Source: Microbacterium sp. USTB-Y
GTDB lineage: Bacteria; Actinomycetota; Actinomycetes; Actinomycetales; Microbacteriaceae
DNA: 64,000 nt
Assembly: GCF_023703415.1 (NCBI RefSeq)
Contig: NZ_JAGMTU010000002.1
Coordinates: 248,001 to 312,000 of the forward strand
Direction of reading: 5' to 3'
The notes below the pieces were generated by a model. That model was given only the letters and a program-made list of their open reading frames with translations. It was not told the origin of the DNA and made no database searches. This document shows positions 7,691 through 16,016 of the stretch, one piece after another. Numbering within the stretch: the stretch's first letter is position 1; each line of letters begins with the position of its first letter. The translations under genes and the position numbers were made by a program.

Positions 7691-9144
7691 CAGGGGTCGA
7701 TGCGTTTGGTGAGGTAGTCGATGAACTGGCCGCCCGCGTTGCGGCGGTGTTGGTCGGTGACCTTGTAACTGTAGTCGAACGAGTCCGCGACGATCGGTGC
7801 GGGCATCTGGAGCACGAGTTCGCGGAGTGAAGCGTTTTTGGCGCCTCGGAGGTCGATGCCGGCGTCGCGGAGCAGAACCATCAGCGTGTTCTGATGGATG
7901 GGTTGGCCGGGGCTCCCGCCGGGGAAGAGCCAGTCGTTGTCGCGGTGCGCTGAGGTGTTCAGGTTGGGCAGGTCGTTGAGGTGAGCGCGGACAACGCTCG
8001 CGAAAGGCTTGGGGACGCGGAGGCCCTCGTTGGTGAACCGTACGGTGACTTCGTCGTCAACGACGAGGACCTGATTGAGTCGCATGCGAGCGATCCGCGC
8101 CAGTGGTTGCCCATAGAGCAGGAGCAGGAGCGCCGCGGTTCGTTCGAGGGGCCGCAAAGTCGACCCCGAGGCAACCAGCTGCTGGATGTGCGCGAGGCGT
8201 TGCCGCTGGGTAATCACGGGCGTGGTCTTGGCGACCCGGTAAGGGATCTCGATCGGGGCGAGGTGGCCGTGCTTCATGGCCCAGCGGATGAATCCGCGGG
8301 CGAGACTGCGTGTCGTGGGGCCGCCGCTGAGCCAGTCATCGATGTCGGCTTGCCTGCATTCTCCTGGCGCAGTGTGCCGGCCACGGAGGAAGGTGAGGAA
8401 CTCGAGCGCGACGGTCGTGGACTGTTTCGCCGAGAGGAACGTGCCTTTCTTCAGCTGGCCGATCTCTGCGAGGTGGTGCATGCGGTTGAGATGGACCCAG
8501 CGCCCGTATTGGATGATCATCCGGGCATCGTCCGGGTGCGCGAGTGCCGCCTTTGCAGCGAGCCAGGTCTGGAAGCGTTCGATGTCGAGATGGACGGGGG
8601 AGAGGAGCCCATGCTCGATGCAGAGCTCGCGCAGGAACGTGACGTGGCGCGGGCTCGGATGCTCGATGAACGTGGCGTGCTCGAGCGCCGCTTCGCCGCG
8701 GGCAAGAGCTTGGATCAGGGTAGTGGCTTCGGAGTTGATGATGAGCCAGATCTTCGCGCTGCGGGCGTGCTTCTGAGTCGTCAAAGCCTGGAACAACGGA
8801 CGTAGATGCGGAGCGATCTCGCCGCTGCCGTTATCGAAGAGAACAGTGAGGTCATCGACAAGGCAACAGTGGGCGCAGAGCCCGGTTCGGACGGGTTCGT
8901 CCTCTCGGCCGCAGCGGGTGCAGTGGAAGTCTTTCGGGATTCCCGCGCAATCGGTGCAGGCGGGAGCGTCGTCCAGCAGCCCGGGCAGGAGACGGTGGGT
9001 GCCGCAACCCGGACACGTGCCGTGGAGGCGTGTGGCCCGTTGGTAGCAGCGCCGACAGATGCGGCCCTCCGGCCAGGTGGTCGCGAATCGAACCCCGGTC
9101 CGGCCGCAGCGTGTGCAACCGGCCTCCGCGTGGCGGGCGTTCAA
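7690..9144 (-). CDS. Zinc-ribbon protein with degenerate tyrosine-recombinase fold
   Basis: A 484-residue protein. Residues ~9-95 contain six CxxC knuckles (CTRC, CRRC, CPGC, CTDC, CTRC, CAHC), enough for three zinc ribbons. The rest resembles a phage-integrase fold: a SAM-like helical domain, then LERTAALLLLLYGQPLARIARMRL, which corresponds to the box-I region but lacks the usual GLR catalytic arginine context. A canonical HxxR and a catalytic Tyr are not evident. It is probably a DNA-binding accessory to the active recombinase encoded upstream. It overlaps the XRE gene by 4 bases at its start and the arsC tail by 1 base (7690) at its stop. Confidence 0.65.
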   Translation of the reverse strand: MNARHAEAGCTRCGRTGVRFATTWPEGRICRRCYQRATRLHGTCPGCGTHRLLPGLLDDAPACTDCAGIPKDFHCTRCGREDEPVRTGLCAHCCLVDDLTVLFDNGSGEIAPHLRPLFQALTTQKHARSAKIWLIINSEATTLIQALARGEAALEHATFIEHPSPRHVTFLRELCIEHGLLSPVHLDIERFQTWLAAKAALAHPDDARMIIQYGRWVHLNRMHHLAEIGQLKKGTFLSAKQSTTVALEFLTFLRGRHTAPGECRQADIDDWLSGGPTTRSLARGFIRWAMKHGHLAPIEIPYRVAKTTPVITQRQRLAHIQQLVASGSTLRPLERTAALLLLLYGQPLARIARMRLNQVLVVDDEVTVRFTNEGLRVPKPFASVVRAHLNDLPNLNTSAHRDNDWLFPGGSPGQPIHQNTLMVLLRDAGIDLRGAKNASLRELVLQMPAPIVADSFDYSYKVTDQHRRNAGGQFIDYLTKRIDP

Positions 9145-9479
9145 CTGGGTCGATGGATCCGTGCCCGGGCGGGCCGGATCGCGTCGGTGCGGGGGAGAGC
9201 CGCGGCGTCGGTGGTTCCTGTCGCGCGAGTGCGAGACGCCGTCGCGGTGACCGTCACCGGGACGAGATCCTCGAACGTGCAGTCGAGCGCGTCCAGGATC
9301 GCGCCGAGCAGGGTGAGGTTGATCCGCTCAGGCGTGCCAGAAAGGAGCCGGTAGAGCTGCGAGTCGGAGAGCGTGATGCCGCGGTCGGCGAGGTGGGGGA
9401 TCAGGTCGGAGATGGTCGTCATTCCGCGGGCTGCCATGAGCTCCCGCAGCCGCCAGCCGTGGTCAACGCGTCGAATCAT
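9141..9479 (-). CDS. XRE/Cro-type helix-turn-helix protein in recombinase operon
   Basis: A 112-residue protein whose residues ~8-72 form a Cro/C1-type HTH: RLRELMAARGMTTISDLIPHL..., SDSQLYRLLSG, then LTLLGAILDALDCTFEDLV. The C-terminal 35 residues are Thr/Ala/Arg-rich and look disordered. It starts 6 bases after the recombinase stop and overlaps the zinc-ribbon gene by ATGA. Such a small HTH between two recombinase-fold genes could act as directionality factor or as repressor of the operon; which one is unknown. Confidence 0.8.
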   Translation of the reverse strand: MIRRVDHGWRLRELMAARGMTTISDLIPHLADRGITLSDSQLYRLLSGTPERINLTLLGAILDALDCTFEDLVPVTVTATASRTRATGTTDAAALPRTDAIRPARARIHRPS

Positions 9480-9485
9480 GAGGGA

Positions 9486-10610
9486 TCACTCCTTTGTCGT
9501 GAGGGCTTGCGCGGCCATGCGGGCGATCGCGTCGTCGACGACGCGGGCCCGGTAGTCGGGGGAGAGGCCGGTGTAGATGGACGTGGTCGACGCGTGCTCG
9601 TGGCCAACCTGCTGCTGAATGAAGAACGCGTCATAGCCTTCCTCGACCAAGTGCGTGACGTAGGAGCGGCGCAGCGAGTGGAAATCGAGCTCGTCGGTCA
9701 GACCAGCCTCGCGTTTGACCTCGGCGAACATCCGACTGATCTGCCCGGCGGTGATGATCTGATTGCCGCGTTCGCTCGGCCAAAGGCTCGTAGACCCGGG
9801 CAGGGCGTAGAGCGGGCGGATCTCGTCACGCCATTGCTGTAGGCACTCGACCGCCCAGGAGAACTCCGGCAAAGTCAGCACCGTGCGCCGTTTCGGGGGA
9901 GAGCCCTTCATCGCCTTCCCGAAACGGACGTAGATGATCCCCGCGTCGCCGAACTGCCGCGCCCGAGGATTGGACGCGAGGTCAACCAAATCCAGTTGGC
10001 GGACCTCGTTGCGGCGAAGACCCCACGCGTAGGCGACCTTCATCAGCGTTGCGATCCGGAACGCCGGCACCCACCCCTTCACCCCAGCACGACGGATCCG
10101 CAGCACACGCTCATCCGCGCAATCGAAGAGATCCTCCAGCTCGTCCCGCGTGTAGGGGCGCTTTCCTGGCTCCGCAATCGACTCCGCCGCGTGCCGCGCC
10201 GTATTCCACTCGTGGAACACCTGAGCCGGATGATCGCCAAACCGCTCCCAACACTGCTCGCTCCACCCGTATGCCGGATCAGTGAGGTACTCCAGGAACA
10301 TCCGCAGCGCGTTCTGATAGCCCAGCACCGTCGAACGCGACGCACCACGAACCCCGCGCAGCTCCATGAAGAACTCGTCCACCAGTCCCACCGTCCAAGA
10401 CCACGGATACGACTCCGCAAACCCACGAAACCGCAGCACGATCGAACGACGAGCATCCACCGTCGAGGGAGCCAGATTCCGAGCGAACTGCTGCGCACGC
10501 CATCCATCCAGCATCGCCAGCCAGACGTTCTCGGCCTCGTTCAGGACCGCGGAACCGGACAGCAAATAGGCGGGAACCGCGCCTGGAACAGGCCCTTCAG
10601 ATGCTCGCAT
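9486..10610 (-). CDS. Tyrosine recombinase/integrase (XerC/D type)
   Basis: A 374-residue enzyme from ATG 10610. It has an N-terminal core-binding SAM-like domain (SIVLRFRGFAESYPW) and a catalytic domain with all expected residues: Arg near 199 in AWGLRRNEV, Lys near 232 in GKAMKGSP, H311-x-x-R314 in FHSLRRSY, His near 336 in VGHEHAST and the nucleophile Tyr near 345 in SIYTGL. It is the only recombinase in this operon that looks active. A start further upstream is possible, but the sequence before 10610 looks non-coding and holds clustered short inverted repeats. Likely mobilises the accessory region at 5.8-10.6 kb. Confidence 0.85.
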   Translation of the reverse strand: MRASEGPVPGAVPAYLLSGSAVLNEAENVWLAMLDGWRAQQFARNLAPSTVDARRSIVLRFRGFAESYPWSWTVGLVDEFFMELRGVRGASRSTVLGYQNALRMFLEYLTDPAYGWSEQCWERFGDHPAQVFHEWNTARHAAESIAEPGKRPYTRDELEDLFDCADERVLRIRRAGVKGWVPAFRIATLMKVAYAWGLRRNEVRQLDLVDLASNPRARQFGDAGIIYVRFGKAMKGSPPKRRTVLTLPEFSWAVECLQQWRDEIRPLYALPGSTSLWPSERGNQIITAGQISRMFAEVKREAGLTDELDFHSLRRSYVTHLVEEGYDAFFIQQQVGHEHASTTSIYTGLSPDYRARVVDDAIARMAAQALTTKE

Positions 10611-10670
10611 AATACGCGAAAGTCTCGCACTAACTGCGAATAGTCCGCAAGCATGACTGCGAAATCCCAG
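10611..10670. repeat. Cluster of short inverted repeats before the recombinase start
   Basis: TCGCA-CTAAC-TGCGA is a perfect 5-bp dyad at 10625-10639; the next unit TGCGA-ATAGT-CCGCA (10635-10649) shares an arm with the same 5-base spacing, and another ACTGCGAA follows at 10656-10663. The regular TGCGA/TCGCA spacing right upstream of the recombinase ATG suggests binding sites for the operon's XRE protein, or arms of a recombination site. Confidence 0.5.
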
Positions 10671-11118
10671 GTCAGGGACGATTCGTAACGCCCGCACGAA
10701 GATCCCAACCTCCAGCCAGAAGGTTCCACGCGCCGCTACGCAACCTCGTTGTTCCGGACCGGACCAGGGAAGTCGTACCAGGTGTCGTATTCGCATCTAG
10801 CGAGAACAGGCCATCTTCGAATTGACATAATGTGCATTATCAGCGATATCACATGCGGTCCGGGGCGAAGCGAAACCACCTCGTTTCCGCTCCACAGTCC
10901 ACAACGGGCGCCGCATGATCCACTCTTTGCATGGTCACGGCACCTCGAGTCGCCCGAGCGCGACGCCACATCGTCACAGCGCGCATGATCGACCTACGAC
11001 GCAGCGCGTCGGCTCGTCGGGATGCTCACGCTCCCGTTCGATCCTTGACGGAGCGCTGCCCCATTGACCTGGGGCGCCCGCTCCGAAGCTGACATAACAA
11101 TCGCGTGCGGGCGTGCCC
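10671..11118. other. Gene-free stretch between recombinase operon and trmH-like gene
   Basis: About 450 bases without a supported gene. It contains a promoter-like sequence at 10822-10850 with a palindrome in its spacer, but no downstream plus-strand gene that can be defended. The rest shows no repeat, RNA gene or clear terminator by eye. It is probably the right-hand border of the accessory region. Confidence 0.4.
10822..10850 (+). promoter_or_regulatory. Promoter-like TTGACA-17-GATATC with internal palindrome
   Basis: TTGACA (10822-10827) is followed after 17 bases by GATATC. Overlapping and inside the spacer is ATAATG-TG-CATTAT (10827-10840), an A/T-rich dyad resembling Fur/Zur-family boxes. 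No convincing gene follows on the plus strand. It could drive an unrecognised small RNA, or be a leftover promoter. Confidence 0.35.
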
Positions 11119-11973
11119 TCATGAGAGCCCGCCGCGCCGGTCGACGGGGCGCGCCGCGCGCTGCCTCGCCGCCTCGTACAGCATGAGCGTCGCGGCGTTC
11201 GACGCGTTGAGCGAACTCGCCGCACCGACCATAGGCACCCGCACCATCACATCCGCGGCCTCGCGCCAGCCCCGCGCCAGACCGCCCGTCTCGTTCCCGA
11301 TCAGCACCAGCGACGGCTGGGTGAAGTCGTAGTCCCAGACGTCGACGTCGCCGTGCTCGTCCGTCGCGACCAGCGTCAGCGGGATGCCCCTCGCGCGGAT
11401 GTCGCGCACCCAGTCGAACACCGGTCCACCCGAAGCCGTGCGGACGACGGGCGTCGCGAACAGGGATCCCGTCGAGGCGCGGACCGACTTCGGGTCGTAC
11501 GGGTCCGCCGCATGACCCGACACGATCAGCCCTTGGCCGCCGAGGGCGTCCATCGAGCGGAGGATCGCTCCGATGTTTCCCGGCTGCGTTGGGCGGTCGA
11601 AGACCATCCCGAGGAAGTCAGCGGGCACCGGGATCCTCGAGAGTTCGTCCTCCGGCATCGCGACCACGGCAAGGATCTCCGTGGCGCCCTCGTCCTTCTC
11701 GGCGAGCTCCGCGAGCAGGGCCGAGCTCATCGAGATGGTCTCCGGCGCCTGCTTCAGCACGTCGCGCGCCCAAGAGGACAGCGACCGCTCCGCATCGTGG
11801 ATCACCGTGAGGAGGGTCCATCCGTGCTCGATCGCCTGCGAGATCGGGCGAACCCCCTGTACGACGAACCGATGCTCTCGCAGGCGATGGTTGCGATTGC
11901 GCGTCAGCGCCTCGAGCAGCTGGAATCGTGAGTTGCGCGTGCTGATCTTGAGATCCGCCATGGAAGCCGTCAC
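11119..11973 (-). CDS. TrmH/SpoU family RNA 2'-O-methyltransferase
   Basis: A 284-residue SPOUT methyltransferase. The N-terminal substrate-binding part (ISTRNSRFQLLEALTRNRN ... FVVQGVRPI) precedes the knotted catalytic domain: FDRPTQPGNIGAILRSMDALG (motif 1, N-x-G) and LVLIGNETGGL plus VGAASSLNASNAATLMLYEA (motifs 2 and 3). It uses S-adenosylmethionine to methylate rRNA or tRNA ribose; the target nucleotide cannot be told. The GTG at 11973 overlaps the uvrA-like stop (GTGA); ATG 11961 is the alternative. It lies downstream of the UvrA2 gene in one operon. Confidence 0.85.
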   Translation of the reverse strand: MTASMADLKISTRNSRFQLLEALTRNRNHRLREHRFVVQGVRPISQAIEHGWTLLTVIHDAERSLSSWARDVLKQAPETISMSSALLAELAEKDEGATEILAVVAMPEDELSRIPVPADFLGMVFDRPTQPGNIGAILRSMDALGGQGLIVSGHAADPYDPKSVRASTGSLFATPVVRTASGGPVFDWVRDIRARGIPLTLVATDEHGDVDVWDYDFTQPSLVLIGNETGGLARGWREAADVMVRVPMVGAASSLNASNAATLMLYEAARQRAARPVDRRGGLS

Positions 11974-14324
11974 GCCCCCACGTAGGCCGCGAGGTGCTCC
12001 CCCGTGACCGTCGACTTCGCCGCGACGAGGTCCGCAGGCGTGCCCTCGTAGACGACTCTGCCGCCGTCGTGGCCCGCTCCGGGGCCGACGTCGATGATCC
12101 AGTCCGCATGCGCCATGACCGCCTGGTGATGCTCGATCACGATCACCGACTTGCCGGAATCGACGAGCCGATCCAGCAGACCGAGGAGATTCTGCACGTC
12201 GGCGAGGTGCAGTCCCGTCGTCGGCTCATCCAGCACATACGTCTCGGCGCCGTCCGCCATCTGGGTCGCGAGCTTGATCCGCTGCCGTTCCCCTCCGGAG
12301 AGCGTCGACAAGGGCTGACCGAGCGACAGGTACCCGAGCCCCACGTCCTCGAGCCTGCTCAGGATCGCGACGGCGGCGGGGATCTTCGCCTCTCCCCCGC
12401 GGAAGAACTCATGAGCTTCGGCGACGGGCATGTCGAGCACCTCGGTGATGTCCTTGCCCGCGAGTTTGTACTCCAGGACCGCCGCCTGAAAGCGCTTTCC
12501 GCCGCAGTCCTCGCAGGGGCTCTCCACCGTGTCCATGAACCCGAGCTCGGTCACGATCACGCCGGCGCCCTTGCACGTGGGGCAGGCGCCCTCGGAGTTC
12601 GCACTGAAGAGCGCGGGCTTCACCCCGTTCACTTTGGCGAACGCCTTCCGGATCGGATCCAGCAGGCCGGTGTAGGTGGCGGGATTGCTGCGGCGCGAGC
12701 CCTTGATCGCCGTCTGGTCGATCGACACCACCCCCTCGCCCTTCGCCACGGAGCCGTGGATCAGCGAGCTCTTGCCCGAGCCGGCGACCCCCGTGACCAC
12801 GGTGAGCACCCCGAGCGGGACATCGACGTCCACGTCGCGGAGGTTGTTCGCGCTCGCACCCCGGACGGCGATCGCGCCACTGCGCGCACGCACCGAGGCC
12901 TTGAGCTCCGCTCGGTCGTCGAGGTGGCGACCCGTCAAGGTGCCGCTGGCGCGCAGTCCTTCGACGGTTCCCTCGAAGCAGATCTCGCCGCCGGCGCTTC
13001 CCGCGCCCGGCCCGAGGTCGACCACGTGGTCGGCGATGGCGATCGTCTCGGGCTTGTGCTCGACCACGAGCACGGTGTTGCCCTTGTCGCGCAGCCGCTC
13101 GAGGAGTCCGTTCATCCGCTGGATGTCATGCGGATGCAGCCCGATCGTGGGTTCGTCGAACACGTAGGTCACATCGGTGAGCGAGGAGCCGAGATGCCGG
13201 AGCATCTTGATCCGCTGCGCCTCTCCCCCGCTCAGCGTGCCGCTCGGCCGCTCGAGGGAGAGGTAGCCGAGTCCGAGCGTCACGAAGGCGTCGAGGTTCG
13301 CCCGGAGCGCCTCGAGGAGCGGACCGGCGCCCGGCAGATCCAGACCGCGCACCCACGCGGCGAGATCCGTCACCTGCATCCGGCAGGCGTCGGCGATGCT
13401 GATCCCGTCGATCTTCGACGAGCGCGCCCCCTCCGTCAGGCGCGTGCCATCGCACTCCGGGCACACCGCGAACGTGGCGACCCGCTCCACGAACGCACGG
13501 ATGTGCGGCTGAAGCGCATCGATGTCCTTCGACAGCATCGACTTCGTGATCTTGGGGATGAGCCCCTCGTAGGTGATGTTGATCCCGTTGATCTTGACCT
13601 TGGTCACCTCGCCGTAGAGGAAGAGGTGCCGCTGCTTCTCCGTGAATCCCGCGACCGGTTTGTCCGCGGGATAGAAGCCGGACTCCGCGAACTGTCGCAC
13701 CATCCACCCGTCGGCGGTGTAGCCGGGCACCATGATCGCGCCGTCGTTCAGCGACTTCGTCTCGTCGACGATCTGGGTCAGGTCGAGATCGGACACCGCT
13801 CCCCTGCCTTCGCAGCGCGGGCACATGCCGCCGAGATAGATCGCGTCCTTCACGATCTTCTTCTCGCCGCCAGGCCCGGTCATCACGCCGCTGGCCTTCT
13901 GCGTGGGGATGTTGAAGGAGAACACCGTCGGGCCGCCGATGTAGGGGCTACCGAGCTTCGAGAACAGGATGCGCAGCATCGCGTTCGCATCGGTGACCGT
14001 CCCCACGGTGGATCGGGGGTTGGCGCCGAGCCGCTCCTGGTCCACGAGGATCGCGGTCGTCAGCCCCTCCAGGACGTCGACGTCGGGGCGCGGCACCGAC
14101 GGCATGAAGCCCTGGACGAACGCGCTGTAGGTCTCGTCGATCATGCGGCGGGACTCCGCCGCGATCGTGTCGAACACCAGAGAGCTCTTCCCGGATCCGG
14201 AGACCCCGGTGAAGACGGTCAGGCGCCGCTTCGGGAGGTCGATGGAGACGTCTTTGAGGTTGTTCTCCCTGGCTCCCTGCACCCTGATCATGTCGTGGGT
14301 GTCGGCGACGTGGGCCTCGGTCAT
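11970..14324 (-). CDS. Class II UvrA-like ABC ATPase (UvrA2)
   Basis: A 784-residue protein with two ABC modules: Walker A GVSGSGKSS at 40-48 and GVAGSGKSS near 500, signatures TLSGGEAQRIK and TLSGGERQRIK, and Walker B segments ending DEPT. Zinc-binding CxxC pairs are present (CPRC, CPEC, CPTC, CEDC). At ~784 residues it lacks the UvrB-binding insertion of housekeeping UvrA (~950 residues), which marks class II UvrA. Such proteins are linked to tolerance of DNA-intercalating drugs and damage, often as paralogues. ATG 14324 was chosen because AGGAGGAT lies 7 bases upstream. It is coupled to the downstream methyltransferase gene. Confidence 0.9.
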   Translation of the reverse strand: MTEAHVADTHDMIRVQGARENNLKDVSIDLPKRRLTVFTGVSGSGKSSLVFDTIAAESRRMIDETYSAFVQGFMPSVPRPDVDVLEGLTTAILVDQERLGANPRSTVGTVTDANAMLRILFSKLGSPYIGGPTVFSFNIPTQKASGVMTGPGGEKKIVKDAIYLGGMCPRCEGRGAVSDLDLTQIVDETKSLNDGAIMVPGYTADGWMVRQFAESGFYPADKPVAGFTEKQRHLFLYGEVTKVKINGINITYEGLIPKITKSMLSKDIDALQPHIRAFVERVATFAVCPECDGTRLTEGARSSKIDGISIADACRMQVTDLAAWVRGLDLPGAGPLLEALRANLDAFVTLGLGYLSLERPSGTLSGGEAQRIKMLRHLGSSLTDVTYVFDEPTIGLHPHDIQRMNGLLERLRDKGNTVLVVEHKPETIAIADHVVDLGPGAGSAGGEICFEGTVEGLRASGTLTGRHLDDRAELKASVRARSGAIAVRGASANNLRDVDVDVPLGVLTVVTGVAGSGKSSLIHGSVAKGEGVVSIDQTAIKGSRRSNPATYTGLLDPIRKAFAKVNGVKPALFSANSEGACPTCKGAGVIVTELGFMDTVESPCEDCGGKRFQAAVLEYKLAGKDITEVLDMPVAEAHEFFRGGEAKIPAAVAILSRLEDVGLGYLSLGQPLSTLSGGERQRIKLATQMADGAETYVLDEPTTGLHLADVQNLLGLLDRLVDSGKSVIVIEHHQAVMAHADWIIDVGPGAGHDGGRVVYEGTPADLVAAKSTVTGEHLAAYVGA

Positions 14325-14410
14325 CGGCGGGATCCTCCTCATCGGCGGACGGAAAGGGGCGGGTCACACACTAGCGGTGCCCGCCGACGCTCCGGCGGGC
14401 ACCGCGGCGG

Positions 14411-14821
14411 TCACGCGACCTGCTGGAGGCGGATCATGTTGCCGGCGGGGTCGCGGAACGCGCAGTCCCGGATCCCGTACGGCTGGTCGATGGGCTCCTG
14501 CACGACGTCTCCCCCGCGCGACTCGATCTCCGCGAACGCCGCGTCCACGTTCTGGGTGGCGAGCACGACACCCCCGAAGCTGCCCTTCGCCATGAGTTCC
14601 AGGATGGTGCGCCGCTCATCCTCGCTGATACCGGGGTCCACCGCCGGAGGCGTGAGCACGATGGAGGTGTCGGGCTGATTCGCCGGTCCGACCGTGAGCC
14701 AGCGCATCTGCTGGTAGCCGACGTCCTTGCGCAGCTCCCAGCCGAGCACGTCTCTGTAGAAGCGGAGGGACTCCTCGGCATCGGTGTGCGGGAGGAAGCT
14801 GGCGTTGATCGTGATGTCCAT
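14411..14821 (-). CDS. VOC-family (glyoxalase/dioxygenase-like) protein
   Basis: A 136-residue vicinal-oxygen-chelate fold protein: SLRFYRDVLGWEL at 19-30 (first beta-alpha unit), then VLATQNVDAAFAEIESRGGDVVQEP and the end FRDPAGNMIRL. Metal-ligand positions are incomplete, so enzymatic or binding function is open; the family includes glyoxalase I, dioxygenases and antibiotic-sequestering proteins. It starts 10 bases after an AraC-family gene on the same strand; this pair is common in Actinobacteria and the AraC protein probably controls it. Confidence 0.85.
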   Translation of the reverse strand: MDITINASFLPHTDAEESLRFYRDVLGWELRKDVGYQQMRWLTVGPANQPDTSIVLTPPAVDPGISEDERRTILELMAKGSFGGVVLATQNVDAAFAEIESRGGDVVQEPIDQPYGIRDCAFRDPAGNMIRLQQVA

Positions 14822-14831
14822 GCCGCTCACG

Positions 14832-15269
14832 CTACGCGGGCGGATCGGCGGACGCTTCTCGATTCCTGATCGGTCGCGTCGCCTGCTTCTCGATCCAGGA
14901 GGGGATCCCCGGTCCCAGTCCCGGGTCGGCGCGATAGCGGCTCGGCGAGACCCCGACGAGCTCGCTGAACCGGGTGCTGAACGTGCCGAGGGACTGGAAT
15001 CCGACGGCGAAGCACGCCTCGGTGACCGTGACGTCTCCGCGCCGCAGCAGCGCCATCGCCCGCTCAATCCGCCGGGTCATGAGATAGGAATACGGGGGCT
15101 CTCCGTAGACCAGCTTGAACTGACGGCTCAGGTGGCCTGCCGACATGTGCACCCCGGCAGCGAGGGCCTCCACGTCGAGAGGACGCGCGTACTCGCGGTC
15201 GATGCGGTCCCGGACCGAGCGGAGCGCGGCGAGGTCGCGCAGGCGATCCTCGTCGGCGGTCGGGCTCAT
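14832..15269 (-). CDS. AraC-family transcriptional regulator (DNA-binding domain only)
   Basis: A 145-residue protein consisting of a short leader and one AraC/XylS double-HTH domain (residues ~20-117: DVEALAAGVHMSAGHLSRQF, then EACFAVGFQSLGTFSTRF-SELVG-SPSRYR). No effector-binding domain precedes it. It is transcribed ahead of the VOC-family gene with a 10-base gap and likely autoregulates this small operon. Confidence 0.85.
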   Translation of the reverse strand: MSPTADEDRLRDLAALRSVRDRIDREYARPLDVEALAAGVHMSAGHLSRQFKLVYGEPPYSYLMTRRIERAMALLRRGDVTVTEACFAVGFQSLGTFSTRFSELVGVSPSRYRADPGLGPGIPSWIEKQATRPIRNREASADPPA

Positions 15270-15374
15270 CCCCCGATCCTCGCACGACGGCGCGGGTTCA
15301 CCGACCGCTCCCCCGGGCCACGGTACAGTGAGGCCATCCCCGATTCCCAGGGATTACTCAGAAAGGGTCCCCTC

Positions 15375-15959
15375 ATGTCCGAAGCAGTTGCCGAAGCGAA
15401 GAGCCTGGTGAAGTCACTTCGCGTCTTCCTCGCCGTGTCCGGTGTGATCGCGCTGATCGCGGGCATCGTCATGCTGGTGTGGCCGGTCAAGACCGCCTTC
15501 GTCCTCACCGGAATCATCGCCGCCTACCTGATCGTCGCCGGTGTCGTGTACATCGGGCTCGGCATCTTCAGTGCCGGCAAGTCCGGATGGGCGCGCGTCG
15601 GTCACATCGTGCTCGGCCTCCTCTACATCGTCGCCGGCGTCATCGCGTTCACGAACATCCAGACGGCAGCGATCGCGTTCGCGCTCGTGACCGTGATCTT
15701 CATCGGAGTCAGCTGGATCTTCGATGGCGTCGTCTCCCTGACCCTCATGGGTCAGGACGGCTCCAAGACCTGGACGCTCATCTACTCCCTGCTCAGCATC
15801 GTCGCCGGCATCGCGGTGATCAGCCTCGGGCTCGCCGCCGTCCCGTTCTTCTGGCTGTTCCTCGCCATCTCGCTCGTCGTGCTCGGCATCGCGCAGATCG
15901 TGCGTGCGATCACGATCGCCAAGGACGCGAAGGCCGTCGCGGAGGCCGCCGGCCTCTGA
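15375..15959 (+). CDS. HdeD/DUF308 family membrane protein
   Basis: A 194-residue protein with six hydrophobic segments arranged as three repeated two-helix units, each containing a GIVMLVWP-like or GIAVISLG-like turn, typical of DUF308 (HdeD). E. coli HdeD is tied to acid resistance at high cell density; in Actinobacteria the function is not established. The AAAGGG before ATG 15375 is a good ribosome-binding site. A strong hairpin terminator follows at 15970-16004. Confidence 0.85.
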   Translation: MSEAVAEAKSLVKSLRVFLAVSGVIALIAGIVMLVWPVKTAFVLTGIIAAYLIVAGVVYIGLGIFSAGKSGWARVGHIVLGLLYIVAGVIAFTNIQTAAIAFALVTVIFIGVSWIFDGVVSLTLMGQDGSKTWTLIYSLLSIVAGIAVISLGLAAVPFFWLFLAISLVVLGIAQIVRAITIAKDAKAVAEAAGL

Positions 15960-15969
15960 CCGGATACGA

Positions 15970-16004
15970 GAAGGGGCCCGGCGCGCAAGCGTCCGGGCCC
16001 CTTC
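15970..16004. terminator. Bidirectional terminator between convergent genes
   Basis: Perfect 12-bp stem GAAGGGGCCCGG (15970-15981) / CCGGGCCCCTTC (15993-16004) with an 11-base loop, lying in the 57-base gap between the DUF308 gene and the convergent SDR gene. Confidence 0.85.
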
Positions 16005-16016
16005 TGCGTCTGCGGG

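Noticed and set aside
11994..14678. Plus-strand 894-codon frame opposite the UvrA-like gene
   Set aside because: An antisense shadow; the minus strand has intact ABC motifs, zinc knuckles and a good ribosome-binding site.
15993..16004. Separate terminator for the SDR gene
   Set aside because: The same hairpin serves both convergent genes, so it is listed once.
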